From assembly GCA_964386915.1 (NCBI GenBank), contig CAYLUQ010000007.1, positions 51,707 through 115,706 of the forward strand: a stretch of 64,000 bases of DNA, in the 5' to 3' direction. Within the stretch, counting starts at the first letter, position 1; every line of letters begins with the position of its first letter. This document shows, one piece after another, positions 34,884-43,772 of the stretch. The translations under genes were made by a program, and so were the position numbers. This DNA comes from JADHMP01 sp964386915 (lineage in GTDB: Bacteria; Bacteroidota; Bacteroidia; Flavobacteriales; Flavobacteriaceae). The notes under the pieces are model-generated. The model had not been told where the DNA came from and did no database searches. It saw nothing but the letters and a program-made list of their open reading frames with translations.

Positions 34884-36560
34884 TTAGTGAGCATCTGTAA
34901 CACAACCATCGCTGGCAGTGGAAACATTTTTGATGTATTTATAAAGAACACCGCTCTGAAATTTATAGGGCGGTTGTTTCCAATTTTTACGTCGGGCATC
35001 AAGGATTTCGTCAGAGAGGGCTACGCTAATGGTATTTTGTTCGGCATCAATGGTAATAACATCGCCATCTTCCACCAAACCAATTACGCCGCCTTCTTGG
35101 GCTTCAGGCACTATATGGCCCACCACAAAACCGTGGGTGCCCCCAGAAAAACGACCGTCGGTAATAAGGGCTACACTTTTGCCTAGTCCGGCACCCATAA
35201 TGGCCGCTGTGGGCTTGAGCATTTCGGGCATTCCTGGACCCCCTTTAGGGCCTTCGTAACGAATAACCACCACTTCTCCGGGTTGCACTTTTCCGTTTTT
35301 AATACCGTCGTTAGCGGCATATTCTCCGTCAAACACGCGAGCCGGGCCTTCAAAACGCAGGCCTTCTTTTCCAGTAATTTTAGCTACAGAACCTCCCGCA
35401 GCTAAATTTCCTTTTAGGATGCGCAGGTGACCGGTAGCTTTAATGGGATCGCTTAAGGGTTTAATGATTTTTTGTCCCTCTTTTAGGGGTTGAACATTTG
35501 CTAGGTTTTCGGCTAAAGTTTTTCCGGTCACGGTGAGGCAATCACCATGGAGCATCCCTTCTTCCAACATATATTTCAATACGGCCGGAACACCACCCAC
35601 CTCATGCAAATCATTCATTAAATAGCGGCCACTAGGTTTGAGGTCAGCTAAAAAGGGAGTGGTATCGCTAATATGTTGAAAATCGTCTAGGGTTAGGTCA
35701 ATTTCAGCCGCCTTAGCTATGGCTAAAAAATGGAGAACAGCATTGGTAGAACCGCCCAAAACGGCAATAATACGGAGGGCGTTTTCCAAGGCTTTTTTTG
35801 TTACAATGTCTTTTGGCTTAATGTCTTGTTCGATCAAGTGACGCAAATGTGCGCCTAACATTCCACATTCATCTTGTTTATCTTGACTCACGGCTGGGTT
35901 AGAGGAATTGTAGGGCAATGCCATTCCACAGGCTTCAATGGCAGAAGCCATGGTATTGGCCGTATACATACCCCCGCAAGCTCCAGCTCCGGGGCAAGCA
36001 TTGCGAATCACGTTTTTATATTCTGTTTCGTCTATGCTGCCTGCTACTTTTTCACCCCAAGCCTCAAAAGCAGAAACAACATCTAATTTTTTGTCATTAT
36101 GACAGCCTGGAGCAATGGTGCCTCCATAAACTAAGATACTAGGACGATTGAGACGCAACATAGCCATGAGTGCACCCGGCATATTTTTATCGCATCCCAC
36201 TACCGTCACAACGCCGTCATAGGACATGGCCTGCACAACGGTTTCAACAGAGTCGGCAATAATATCCCTAGAAGGCAGTGAAAAGCGCATTCCAGGGGTT
36301 CCCATAGAAATGCCATCGCTAACCCCAATGGTGTTAAACACCAAGCCCACTAAATTTTGTGCATTGACACCCTGCTTGATTTGCTGAGCTAATTCGTTGA
36401 GGTGCATATTGCAAGGGTTACCTTCATAACCAGTAGAAGCAATTCCAATGAGCGGCTTTTGAAAGTCTTCATCGGTCATGCCAATGGCGTGCAACATGGC
36501 TTGTGCAGCGGGTTGCGTTGGATCTTGGGTAACTGCTTTGCTGTATTTATTCAGTGCCAT
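34884..36560 (-). CDS. ilvD: Dihydroxy-acid dehydratase
   Basis: The iron-sulfur enzyme makes the 2-keto acids of valine and isoleucine synthesis. The 558-residue protein shows GYEGNPCNMHLNELAQ, the cluster cysteines in VGCDKNMPGALMAM and ACPGAGACGGMYTANTMASAIEACG, and the C-terminal ITDGRFSGGTHGFVVGHIVPEA. First gene of ilvDBNC; its product 2-oxoisovalerate feeds LeuA and PanB encoded nearby. The 169-205 base region upstream, shared with the ALDH gene, shows no clear leader peptide. Confidence 0.97.
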   Translation of the reverse strand: MALNKYSKAVTQDPTQPAAQAMLHAIGMTDEDFQKPLIGIASTGYEGNPCNMHLNELAQQIKQGVNAQNLVGLVFNTIGVSDGISMGTPGMRFSLPSRDIIADSVETVVQAMSYDGVVTVVGCDKNMPGALMAMLRLNRPSILVYGGTIAPGCHNDKKLDVVSAFEAWGEKVAGSIDETEYKNVIRNACPGAGACGGMYTANTMASAIEACGMALPYNSSNPAVSQDKQDECGMLGAHLRHLIEQDIKPKDIVTKKALENALRIIAVLGGSTNAVLHFLAIAKAAEIDLTLDDFQHISDTTPFLADLKPSGRYLMNDLHEVGGVPAVLKYMLEEGMLHGDCLTVTGKTLAENLANVQPLKEGQKIIKPLSDPIKATGHLRILKGNLAAGGSVAKITGKEGLRFEGPARVFDGEYAANDGIKNGKVQPGEVVVIRYEGPKGGPGMPEMLKPTAAIMGAGLGKSVALITDGRFSGGTHGFVVGHIVPEAQEGGVIGLVEDGDVITIDAEQNTISVALSDEILDARRKNWKQPPYKFQSGVLYKYIKNVSTASDGCVTDAH

Positions 36561-36765
36561 AATTCATTTTGTTTAACGAAAATAAGAAGTTCCACCTTTG
36601 AAAAATTAAACCTTCTTAAAAGGGTACTATATCCAAGGGGGTCAATTTTAATTTAAAATGCTGTTATTCAATTTTTTAACTTAATTTTTTGGGCATATTC
36701 AGGCATACTAGAAAGTATAGGCCAAATTTTTGATTTATATTAGCTTCAAAATTAAAAAAAGAAAA

Positions 36766-38145
36766 TTGCAAACTGCTATCGCTCCAATAAAAGAGGCACA
36801 ATCGGCTTTTTTTCAAGCCGGGCATACTCGCTCACTTCAAGAACGCAAAAAATACCTCAAGGCCTTTGACCGGTCTATAAAGGCCAACGAATCCCAAATT
36901 TTCGAAGCCCTAACAGCTGATTTAGGCAAAACGGCTTTTGAGTCCTTTACCAGCGAAGTGATGTTGGTGCAAAAAGAAATTAGAATGCAACTCAAGCATT
37001 TAAAACGTTGGGCTGCCCCACAACGAGTGCCTGGGAGTTGGGTTAATTTTCCCTCACGGGACTATCTTCTCCCTGAGCCCTATGGACAAGTGTTGATGAT
37101 TTCGCCTTGGAACTATCCCTTTCAATTGGCACTCACCCCACTAGTAGGAGCTGTAGCAGCAGGAAATACAGTGGTATTAAAACCCTCAGAATTAGCCCCT
37201 AAAACCAGTACCATAGTAAATCACATCATTAGCGAATCTTTTCCTAAAGAATGGGTCACGGTGCTGGAAGGAGGTGTGGCGGAAGCCCAAGCCCTTTTAG
37301 CACAAGCTTGGGATTATATTTTTTATACAGGGAGCACGCATGTGGGTAAAATTATTGCCCAAGCTGCCGCTCAAAATCTCACGCCCACAACCCTAGAATT
37401 AGGCGGAAAAAGTCCCTGTATTGTTCACGAAAGTGCCCCTTTGCAAACCACTGCAAAACGCATTGTATGGGGTAAATTTTTAAACTGCGGACAAACTTGT
37501 ATAGCCCCCGATTATGTGCTGGTTCCACCGCAACAAAAACAAGCTTTATTGGCAGCCCTTCAAACCGAAATTAGGAAAGCTTTTGGCCAAGAAGCAGCAA
37601 ACTCAAAAGACTATGGTCGTATAATTAACGAGTCTCATTTAAACCGCCTGCAAGGTTATTTGAAAAATCAAAAAGTAGTATATGGCGGGCAAACCGAAAC
37701 CTCCACTCGCTTTATGGAGCCCACCTTAGTAGACAGTCCCGCCTTAGATTCTCCTATCATGAAAGAGGAGATTTTTGGACCCATATTACCCGTTTTAACC
37801 TATGCAAATAGGACAGAATTGGAGCAAATAATTTTTGGGTTAGACAAGCCCCTTGCTTTTTATGTGTTTAGCAAAAACAACAAATTTATTCGCTATTGTG
37901 AAACCCGCTTTTCTTTTGGTGGAGGGGTTGTGAACGATACGCTTTTGCACTTCACCAATGACAACCTACCCTTTGGTGGGGTGGGTGCCAGTGGCATGGG
38001 AGCTTATCACGGAGCCTTTAGCTTTAGCACCTTCACACATGTAAAACCCATCGTAAAAAAAGGTTTTTGGTTTGACTTGCCCCAACGCTATGCCCCCTAT
38101 CCCAAATTGAGCAACCTACTAAAATGGCTATTGAAAAAGATATGA
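36766..38145 (+). CDS. Aldehyde dehydrogenase, class 3-like (UUG start)
   Basis: NAD(P)-dependent oxidation of an aldehyde to its acid. Motifs: VLMISPWNYPFQLALTPLVGAVAAGNTVVLKPSE, YTGSTHVGKII, catalytic Glu in LELGGKSPCIV and catalytic Cys in FLNCGQTCIAPDYVLV; the C-terminus has FGGVGASGMGAYHGAFSFSTFTH, typical of class 3 / fatty-aldehyde types. There is no ATG near the N-terminus: TTG at 36766 gives 459 residues beginning with QTAIAPIKEAQSAFF, which fits the family; a TTG at 36730 is also open. Its TGA overlaps the ATG of the nitroreductase gene. Confidence 0.88.
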   Translation: MQTAIAPIKEAQSAFFQAGHTRSLQERKKYLKAFDRSIKANESQIFEALTADLGKTAFESFTSEVMLVQKEIRMQLKHLKRWAAPQRVPGSWVNFPSRDYLLPEPYGQVLMISPWNYPFQLALTPLVGAVAAGNTVVLKPSELAPKTSTIVNHIISESFPKEWVTVLEGGVAEAQALLAQAWDYIFYTGSTHVGKIIAQAAAQNLTPTTLELGGKSPCIVHESAPLQTTAKRIVWGKFLNCGQTCIAPDYVLVPPQQKQALLAALQTEIRKAFGQEAANSKDYGRIINESHLNRLQGYLKNQKVVYGGQTETSTRFMEPTLVDSPALDSPIMKEEIFGPILPVLTYANRTELEQIIFGLDKPLAFYVFSKNNKFIRYCETRFSFGGGVVNDTLLHFTNDNLPFGGVGASGMGAYHGAFSFSTFTHVKPIVKKGFWFDLPQRYAPYPKLSNLLKWLLKKI

Positions 38146-38870
38146 AAGAAAAAACCGTTTCAGCAGCATTAAAACATCGACGATCTGTTCGTGTTTTTGA
38201 TGACACTAAACCACTTGAAGTGGAAACTGTTAAAGAAGCAATTGCACAAGCCACCTTGGCTCCCAACAGCAGCAATTTACAATTGTGGGAATTTTATCAT
38301 GTGCACAATACGGAGTTATTAAAAGAAATAGCAACTGCCTGTTTCAATCAACCCGCTGCCAAAACCGCCCAACAATTCGTAATTCCCGTGGTGCGCCTAG
38401 ACCTTTGGCGCAAACGCACCCAAGCCAATGCAGCTTTTATCAAGAATAAACTTTCTGAAGAGGTTAAAAATGATCCCAAAAAGGTAAAAGGAGCACTGCA
38501 CTATTACACTTCCATTTTACCCAAACTCTATAAAGGCCAAGACCCCCTAAGAGGTTTTGTTGCCAAACTTATGACCTATTTCAGAGGTCTTTCTAAGATA
38601 ACCTATCGAGAAGTGGGCGCCGGAGATTTGCGTGTGGTAGGGCACAAAAGTTGTGCTTTAGCGGCCCAAACTTTTATGTTGAGCATGGCCGCTCAAGGAC
38701 TCGATACCTGTCCGATGGAAGGGTTTGATTCCCAACGCGTAAAAAAAATACTCAAACTTCCCGCCGAAGCGCAAATTAGTATGATTATTAGCTGTGGTAT
38801 TCGAAAACCTGAAGGGGTCTATGGCGAACGCTTTAGAATTCCTTTTGAGGAGGTGTATAGGGAGGTTTAA
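38142..38870 (+). CDS. Nitroreductase-family FMN oxidoreductase
   Basis: The 242-residue protein (from the ATG in the ATGA overlap with the ALDH stop; an ATG at 38124 gives six more residues) has the family N-terminus VSAALKHRRSVRVFDDTKPLE, a FMN/dimer region ATLAPNSSNLQLWEFYHV, and the C-terminal MLSMAAQGLDTCPMEGFDSQRVKKILKLP with ISCGIRKPEG. Family members use NAD(P)H to reduce nitro groups, quinones or flavins; the substrate is not deducible. Coupling to the ALDH suggests linked expression. Confidence 0.88.
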   Translation: MKEKTVSAALKHRRSVRVFDDTKPLEVETVKEAIAQATLAPNSSNLQLWEFYHVHNTELLKEIATACFNQPAAKTAQQFVIPVVRLDLWRKRTQANAAFIKNKLSEEVKNDPKKVKGALHYYTSILPKLYKGQDPLRGFVAKLMTYFRGLSKITYREVGAGDLRVVGHKSCALAAQTFMLSMAAQGLDTCPMEGFDSQRVKKILKLPAEAQISMIISCGIRKPEGVYGERFRIPFEEVYREV

Positions 38871-38951
38871 CACCCCCTTTTATAGACTTCAATATCCAAT
38901 ATTACCCTACCCATCCCCTATAATAGGGCATGAAATACAGTGTTTTTTCCA

Positions 38952-39611
38952 TTATTGATTTTCTATTGCTTTAATGCGATCACTCAAGACCTGAATCATT
39001 TTTTGCTGTTGTTCCAACTGATTTTGGTAGTTTGTATTCTCTATTATTAAGCCTTCAACTTTTTCTTTGAGGGTCTCCACTTTTTCAATGAGTGCCTGAA
39101 CTCCTTTTAGAGCTACTCCAGAAACATCTATTGCTCCCAAGTGGGAGGTATCGGTTCCATTTCCTACGCCAAATGCTTCAATAAACTCTTCTGAAGTTGG
39201 TCCTATATGCGTTTCGTTCGTGTTTTTATAGTCCCACTTTTTAACACTAATAGAATTTATCTTATTTAGAGTCCATTCGTTATCTAAATCGATAAAATTG
39301 GTTTTAAAAAGGAGGCTCGAAGCGTTAGTCCATACTCCCGCAGAGGTTAATGAAGCTCCATTTCCATTGGTTGCATCATCCCCTACTTGAATTGCATTTC
39401 CCGAATCGGTTGTAGGTAAACCAAAAGCCCATTTATAAACATTTTCATCTCCCATGACAAAGGTATGGCTTGTACTTACAATTGCACTAGCTCCGATGGC
39501 AGTTGAATTACTAATTAAAGTACCAGAGATTGTGTCTGCTTTATAGCCAATAAATGTATTATAATTACTAGTACTCATATTAAGATTACCTCCCGCATCA
39601 CTGCCTAGACC
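38952..39611 (-). CDS. Tail-fibre / S74-type surface protein, C-terminal part (cut by scaffold gap)
   Basis: The last 219 residues are readable before the run of N. They begin with head-repeat-like sequence (NYNTFIGYKADTISG, STAIGASAIVSTSHTFVMGDEN), the pattern of trimeric adhesin/YadA-type heads. Then comes an intramolecular-chaperone-like region (INSISVKKWDYKNTNETHIGPTSEEFIEAFG) as in endosialidase/peptidase S74 tails, and a terminal coiled coil (VQALIEKVETLKEKVEGL to the end). I do not see the usual S-D-x-R-x-K motif, so self-cleavage is uncertain. Such proteins in flavobacteria are secreted or surface fibres. The N-terminus is missing. Confidence 0.7.
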   Translation of the reverse strand, partial: GLGSDAGGNLNMSTSNYNTFIGYKADTISGTLISNSTAIGASAIVSTSHTFVMGDENVYKWAFGLPTTDSGNAIQVGDDATNGNGASLTSAGVWTNASSLLFKTNFIDLDNEWTLNKINSISVKKWDYKNTNETHIGPTSEEFIEAFGVGNGTDTSHLGAIDVSGVALKGVQALIEKVETLKEKVEGLIIENTNYQNQLEQQQKMIQVLSDRIKAIENQ

Positions 39612-39711
39612 NNNNNNNNNNNNNNNNNNNNNNNNNNNNNNNNNNNNNNNNNNNNNNNNNNNNNNNNNNNNNNNNNNNNNNNNNNNNNNNNNNNNNNNNN
39701 NNNNNNNNNNN
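39612..39711. other. Scaffold gap of 100 N
   Basis: Exactly 100 N separate two contigs, a conventional placeholder for a gap of unknown size. It interrupts the surface-protein gene, so the apparent open frame running through it is not real evidence of continuity. Repetitive head repeats or an inserted element are likely causes. Confidence 0.98.
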
Positions 39712-39795
39712 GCTGCCATAGAGTTGTACCAGCATAAGATTAGGTCATTTAGGCGGATAACAAGATAAAAAAACCTTCCTTTTTTTGACACCTCG

Positions 39796-39821
39796 TTTGT
39801 ATTTCCAAAAAATATTGTTTG
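39796..39821 (+). promoter_or_regulatory. Candidate promoter of the SRAP gene
   Basis: TTTG (39796-39799), an 18-base interval, and TATTGTTTG (39813-39821) resemble the TTTG / TAnnTTTG pair, although the -7 box has one extra base. The start would be near 39827, about 28 bases before the ATG. Confidence 0.35.
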
Positions 39822-39854
39822 AATGACTATCTTTAAAATACTATTTTATTATTT

Positions 39855-40433
39855 ATGTGTTTTCATTTTCAGCAGCAAAAGGGAGCTGCTGCCTTTCAAC
39901 AAAGGGGGCTTTCTGGAACCCCTATTAGGGGTACTTTCACTGGATTTTCACATCCCCAAGTCTGTGTGCTCACGGCGGCACATCCCACTCAACTTGACCC
40001 CTTTCAATGGGGGCTCATACCCCACTGGGCCAAAACGAGAGACATTCAAAAATATACGCTCAATGCCAAATGGGAAACCCTGCAAGAAAAACCCTCTTTT
40101 AGAAAAGCAAAAAGATGTTTGGTGCCAGCCGATGGCTTTTTTGAATGGCAATGGCAAGACCCTAAAGGCAAACAGAAACAAAAGTTTAAAGTTGGACTTG
40201 CCGCCGAGGAGCTATTTATGTTTGCCGGACTTTGGGATACATGGCTCGATCGAGAAACTGGAGAAATTATGAATTCTTTTGCCCTAGTAACAACAGCAGC
40301 TGCTGGCATTATGAGAGAAATTCACAACAGCAAACTCCGCATGCCTTTGGTCTTAACCCCCAATGAAGAAGCAGCTTGGCTAGCGGGTGAACTGGTGAAT
40401 CCTTTCAAAAATTTTGAAGCCAGGCCGGTGTAG
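39855..40433 (+). CDS. SOS response-associated peptidase / abasic-site crosslink protein (SRAP, YedK/HMCES family)
   Basis: SRAP proteins form a covalent thiazolidine link between their Cys2 and abasic sites in single-stranded DNA, protecting them. The 192-residue frame begins Met-Cys, so Cys2 becomes the N-terminus after Met removal, which fixes this start. Other signature parts are WGLIPHWAK, the Asn of LNAKWETL, the Glu of PADGFFEWQW, and the His of IHNSKLRMPLVL. Length is normal, and the terminal part (AAWLAGELVNP) fits. No lexA or dinB is nearby. The 3' end overlaps the convergent dsbD by 29 bases. Confidence 0.93.
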   Translation: MCFHFQQQKGAAAFQQRGLSGTPIRGTFTGFSHPQVCVLTAAHPTQLDPFQWGLIPHWAKTRDIQKYTLNAKWETLQEKPSFRKAKRCLVPADGFFEWQWQDPKGKQKQKFKVGLAAEELFMFAGLWDTWLDRETGEIMNSFALVTTAAAGIMREIHNSKLRMPLVLTPNEEAAWLAGELVNPFKNFEARPV

Positions 40434-42390
40434 CCACTTTCGGTATTTTTTCAAAGGCTTCTAAGCCTTGTTCTAACCACGCCAAATAGGTAGGGGCATC
40501 GGTATATTGAATAGGAGCGTTAAGCAAGGTGCCGTCTGGATGGAGCAATACATAAAAAGGTTGTGAAGCCGCATTGAAATTAACACTTTGAAAAGTGGCC
40601 CATTGCTGTCCAACCGTTTTGATGGTGCGTCTGCGCCCGTCTGGAAATTCAAAATTAAATTGTTGGTCTTCTCCCAAAGGAGAACGATCGTCTACATAGA
40701 GTGAAACCAACACTATTTTTTCGGTGAGCAAATCATAAACATCAGGTTGAACCCAAACCTTTTCTTCCATTCTTCGACAATTGACACAGGCCCATCCAGT
40801 GAAATCAATCAAAATAGGTTTATTTTGCGCCAGAGCCACTTCTTGTCCCGCATCAAAAGATTTGTAACAATCAAGACCCAACGGACATTCTGACTCTTGG
40901 GCATAGAGACTATAAAAAGTGGGAGGAGGAAAACCACTCAATAGACTTAATTTATTTTCTTGCGAAAACAGTCCATTGACTAAATAGCCCGTAAAGAGAA
41001 ACATCAAAACAGCACTTCCCAGTCGAATTGCAGATAGCTTTGGCTTTCCCTCATGGGGGAAACGAAAAATACCAAAAAGATAGAGTGCCACTGCAAGCGA
41101 CAACAGGGTCCAAATGCCTAAAAACACTTCTCGCTTTAGCAATCCCCAATGAGAAACCAAATCGGCATTTGATAAGAATTTTAAGGCTAACCCCAGCTCT
41201 AAAAAGCCTAAAACCACTTTAACCGTGTTCAACCAACCGCCCGATTTGGGCAATACTTTTAGGGCATTGGGAAATAGGGCAAAAAGCGCAAAGGGCAACG
41301 CTAAAGCCACTCCAAAACCGGCCATGCCAGCAGTGAGTTGCTGGGCTCCTCCCTCGGCTGTGAGAGAGCCCGCCAATAAAGAACCTAAAATAGGCCCAGT
41401 GCACGAAAAGGAAACTATGGCCAAAGTGAGGGCCATAAAAAAGATTCCCAGGCCTCCACGAACTCCTGACTTTTGGTCTGTAGCACTACCCCAATGGGCC
41501 GGAAGGGTTACTTCATAAAAACCAAAAAAGGAAAAAGCGAAAAACACAAAAACAGCAAAAAAGACCAGGTTGAGAATAACATTGGTGGCTATGGTATTTA
41601 AAATTTCAGGATTAAGCGCATCTAAGAAATGAAAAGGCAAACTCAACAACAGGTAGATGAGCACTATAAAAAAGCCATAAAGAAAAGCTTGCCAAATACC
41701 GGCACGAAGGGAATTGCCTTGCTTTAAAAAATAAGAAACCGTGAGGGGAATCATCGGAAACACACAGGGGGTTAAAAGGGCTAAAAGTCCTCCGAAAAAA
41801 CCAAGAAGAAATAAATTAAAAAGGGAGTTGTTAGCAGTTTGGTTAAACTGTTCTTCCAACTGAGCTGTATTTTTTAAGACTAAAGTGAGCTGTGCAGTTC
41901 GTTCTTGATCTGCGGCACTCAAAGGGAGCTCGGCTTGTGGGGTGGTGCTGCCATCCAATCGAATTTGAAAAGGCTCTGTTCTAAAAATACACACTTTATC
42001 ATCACAAGCTTGATAGCTTATTTCACCCTCAATCTGAATAAGCCCTTCGTCCAGAAGTTTAATTTTCTGAGAAAACTGAGCCTCCTTATCAAAATAGGGC
42101 AACTCAATTTGAAAAATGGCATCATAAGAACTTTTGGGGAGAGAGGTTTCGAAATCGCCATCTAACTCAAAACGAAGCGAATTTGTGCTAAAGATCAACT
42201 CCGTGGGCAGTGGTCCATCTTCAAATGTTGCCGGGGTGTATAAATGCCAATTTTCTGCTATTTGAGCATCAAATTGTAAAATGACTTCGGTAGGTGAAAC
42301 ACGATCAAAAGAGGTTTGCCAAGTGACAGGTTCTTGGGCATTAAGAGCCAAAAAGAACAGACTTAACCAAAAAAGAAATCTTATTTTCAT
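40405..42390 (-). CDS. dsbD: Thiol:disulfide interchange protein DsbD-like (CcdA membrane domain with thioredoxin domain)
   Basis: It carries electrons from cytoplasmic thioredoxin to the periplasm. The 661-residue protein has a signal peptide (to about residue 18, ALNAQ), an N-terminal DsbD-alpha-like domain with the Cys pair in YQACDDKVCIF, about eight hydrophobic helices (residues about 190-470) with LLALLTPCVFPMIPLTVSYFLK and FSCTGPILGSLLAG carrying the membrane cysteines, and a C-terminal thioredoxin domain with WACVNCRRMEEKVW (CVNC active site). It overlaps the tilS stop by 4 bases, so the two are coupled. Confidence 0.93.
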   Translation of the reverse strand: MKIRFLFWLSLFFLALNAQEPVTWQTSFDRVSPTEVILQFDAQIAENWHLYTPATFEDGPLPTELIFSTNSLRFELDGDFETSLPKSSYDAIFQIELPYFDKEAQFSQKIKLLDEGLIQIEGEISYQACDDKVCIFRTEPFQIRLDGSTTPQAELPLSAADQERTAQLTLVLKNTAQLEEQFNQTANNSLFNLFLLGFFGGLLALLTPCVFPMIPLTVSYFLKQGNSLRAGIWQAFLYGFFIVLIYLLLSLPFHFLDALNPEILNTIATNVILNLVFFAVFVFFAFSFFGFYEVTLPAHWGSATDQKSGVRGGLGIFFMALTLAIVSFSCTGPILGSLLAGSLTAEGGAQQLTAGMAGFGVALALPFALFALFPNALKVLPKSGGWLNTVKVVLGFLELGLALKFLSNADLVSHWGLLKREVFLGIWTLLSLAVALYLFGIFRFPHEGKPKLSAIRLGSAVLMFLFTGYLVNGLFSQENKLSLLSGFPPPTFYSLYAQESECPLGLDCYKSFDAGQEVALAQNKPILIDFTGWACVNCRRMEEKVWVQPDVYDLLTEKIVLVSLYVDDRSPLGEDQQFNFEFPDGRRRTIKTVGQQWATFQSVNFNAASQPFYVLLHPDGTLLNAPIQYTDAPTYLAWLEQGLEAFEKIPKVATPAWLQNF

Positions 42391-43667
42391 TGGGTTTGAA
42401 GAATCAGGGGATTTTGGGTTTCGGCTGAGGCGGCATATCGTTCATCCAAGCGTTTGCCAATAACCCAAACAATATGCTCTTGCGAACATAAGAGCCATTG
42501 GTTCTCTTTCTCTAACAAAGAAAACTTTTCATCTTTAAAAAACTTGCTGAGTTTCTTTTTCCCTTTCATGCCTTGTGGGTAAAAATAGTCACCTCTTTTG
42601 TATTTGCGAAGTTTTAAAGGCATTTTTAAGTGTGTTGGATTTAACACCGCACAGTTAGGCCCGGCTCCTTTTTGGGTCACTGATTTCAATGAAATAGGAT
42701 GGGTTAAGGGAGTTTTTAAATCCCAAGAATAAATCTCTTGTTCCTTTTGAGAAGAGATATTTTCAACCAAAAGCAAGAATTCTCGGTTGCGAATCAAACG
42801 GTGATTAGCACTCTTAAGCTCACTGCCGGTTTGGGCTACCAAAAGCTTTTCCACTTCTTTGGGGTGAAATCCCATAGGAGCAAACCAAGCATGGAGACAA
42901 AAGGCCAAATTGGGTAAACTTTGCAATTGTTTGATATTAATTTTAATGTAATCTTCACAAGAAACTAACAGCCTTTGCTGGAGTACTTCTAACTGTGTAT
43001 TTACAAATGTTTGTGTATCTCTTAAGTTGTTGAGTGTGGTTTGAAAATTATCCAGAAATTGAGGATGAGAAGCCAACAAGGGTTTTACCACCTCATGCCG
43101 AAGGGCATTGCGCCAATAAACGGTGGAGGCATTAGAGGCATCTTCACGCCATTGAATTTTATGGTTGATAGCATAGTCCATCAAAGTTTCTTTAGGAAAC
43201 GAAAGCAAAGGTCTAAAAAGGCGGTTGTGGGAAGGAATGCCCAACAAACCCGATAGTCCCGTGCCGCGTCCAGTATGCATTAAGAAGGTTTCCAATTGGT
43301 CGTTGAGATGATGTGCCGTGAGCAGCAAATCAAAGGAATATACATCTAGCAGTTCATAAAACCACGTATATCGAAATGTTCGGGCTTTTAGTTGAATACT
43401 CCCCTCGCCTTGAGGCAACACAAAACGCATGGAGAAAAAAGGAATGTCATTTTTGGCACACCAATTTTTAACCATGGCGCAGTCTTGCTCACTGGCCTCG
43501 CCCCGCAATTGAAAATTGCAATGGGCTACAGCAAAATCGAGCGAAAGGCGCTTTAGTAAATGAGCCAAAACGCTACTGTCTACGCCCCCACTATGGGCCA
43601 GAAGCAACTTTTTTTCTCGCCAGTGCGGAATTTCTTGTTCAAAAACAGTCTGAATGGCCTTTTTCAC
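42387..43667 (-). CDS. tilS: tRNA(Ile)-lysidine synthase
   Basis: TilS modifies C34 of tRNA-Ile(CAU) to lysidine so that it reads AUA. The 426-residue protein has the PP-loop KLLLAHSGGVDSSVLAHLL near the N-terminus, CNFQLRGEASEQDCAMV, TAHHLNDQLETFLMHTGRGTGLSGL and the C-terminal TilS domain (KYKRGDYFYPQGMKGKKKLSKFFKDEKFS). The start is GTG at 43667, placing the PP-loop at the usual distance. A TAAATTTG box lies only 5 bases upstream, so the mRNA may be leaderless. Confidence 0.95.
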   Translation of the reverse strand: MKKAIQTVFEQEIPHWREKKLLLAHSGGVDSSVLAHLLKRLSLDFAVAHCNFQLRGEASEQDCAMVKNWCAKNDIPFFSMRFVLPQGEGSIQLKARTFRYTWFYELLDVYSFDLLLTAHHLNDQLETFLMHTGRGTGLSGLLGIPSHNRLFRPLLSFPKETLMDYAINHKIQWREDASNASTVYWRNALRHEVVKPLLASHPQFLDNFQTTLNNLRDTQTFVNTQLEVLQQRLLVSCEDYIKINIKQLQSLPNLAFCLHAWFAPMGFHPKEVEKLLVAQTGSELKSANHRLIRNREFLLLVENISSQKEQEIYSWDLKTPLTHPISLKSVTQKGAGPNCAVLNPTHLKMPLKLRKYKRGDYFYPQGMKGKKKLSKFFKDEKFSLLEKENQWLLCSQEHIVWVIGKRLDERYAASAETQNPLILQTQ

Positions 43668-43671
43668 AGAG

Positions 43672-43679
43672 CAAATTTA
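43672..43679 (-). promoter_or_regulatory. -7 promoter box of tilS
   Basis: On the minus strand TAAATTTG matches TAnnTTTG exactly and ends 5 bases before the GTG start codon, implying a leaderless or nearly leaderless transcript. No convincing -33 TTTG is at 19 bases. A small hairpin-forming repeat (GGCG/CGCC, 43689-43702) lies just upstream. Confidence 0.45.
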
Positions 43680-43735
43680 CAAAGAACTGGCGGAGTATCG
43701 CCCTCCCCTAAAGGTGCAAAAACTAATACATATAT

Positions 43736-43766
43736 TTTGCGGTTAAAAAAAAATAGCTCAATTTTG
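43736..43766 (+). promoter_or_regulatory. Promoter of the arginine operon leader
   Basis: TTTG at 43736-43739 and CAATTTTG at 43759-43766 are separated by exactly 19 bases, the expected spacing for the Bacteroidota -33/-7 pair; the -7 box differs from TAnnTTTG at one base. Transcription would begin around 43771, immediately before the leader ATG and about 165 bases before the first large gene. Confidence 0.55.
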
Positions 43767-43772
43767 CACCTT

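Noticed and set aside
36561..36729. Search for a branched-chain leader peptide or structured leader before ilvD
   Set aside because: Only a 12-codon frame without Val/Leu/Ile clustering and no convincing hairpins were found on the minus strand.
38911..38928. Small inverted repeat CCCTA/TAGGG as a terminator of the surface-protein gene
   Set aside because: Only five base pairs and no T run on either strand.
39712..39791. N-terminus of the surface protein read through the run of N
   Set aside because: The gap length is a placeholder, so frame continuity is meaningless, and the 26 residues do not look like a secreted-protein start.
39823..40272. 149-codon frame overlapping the SRAP gene in another phase
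   Set aside because: It is a shadow of the SRAP gene, which has all catalytic residues and the required Met-Cys start.
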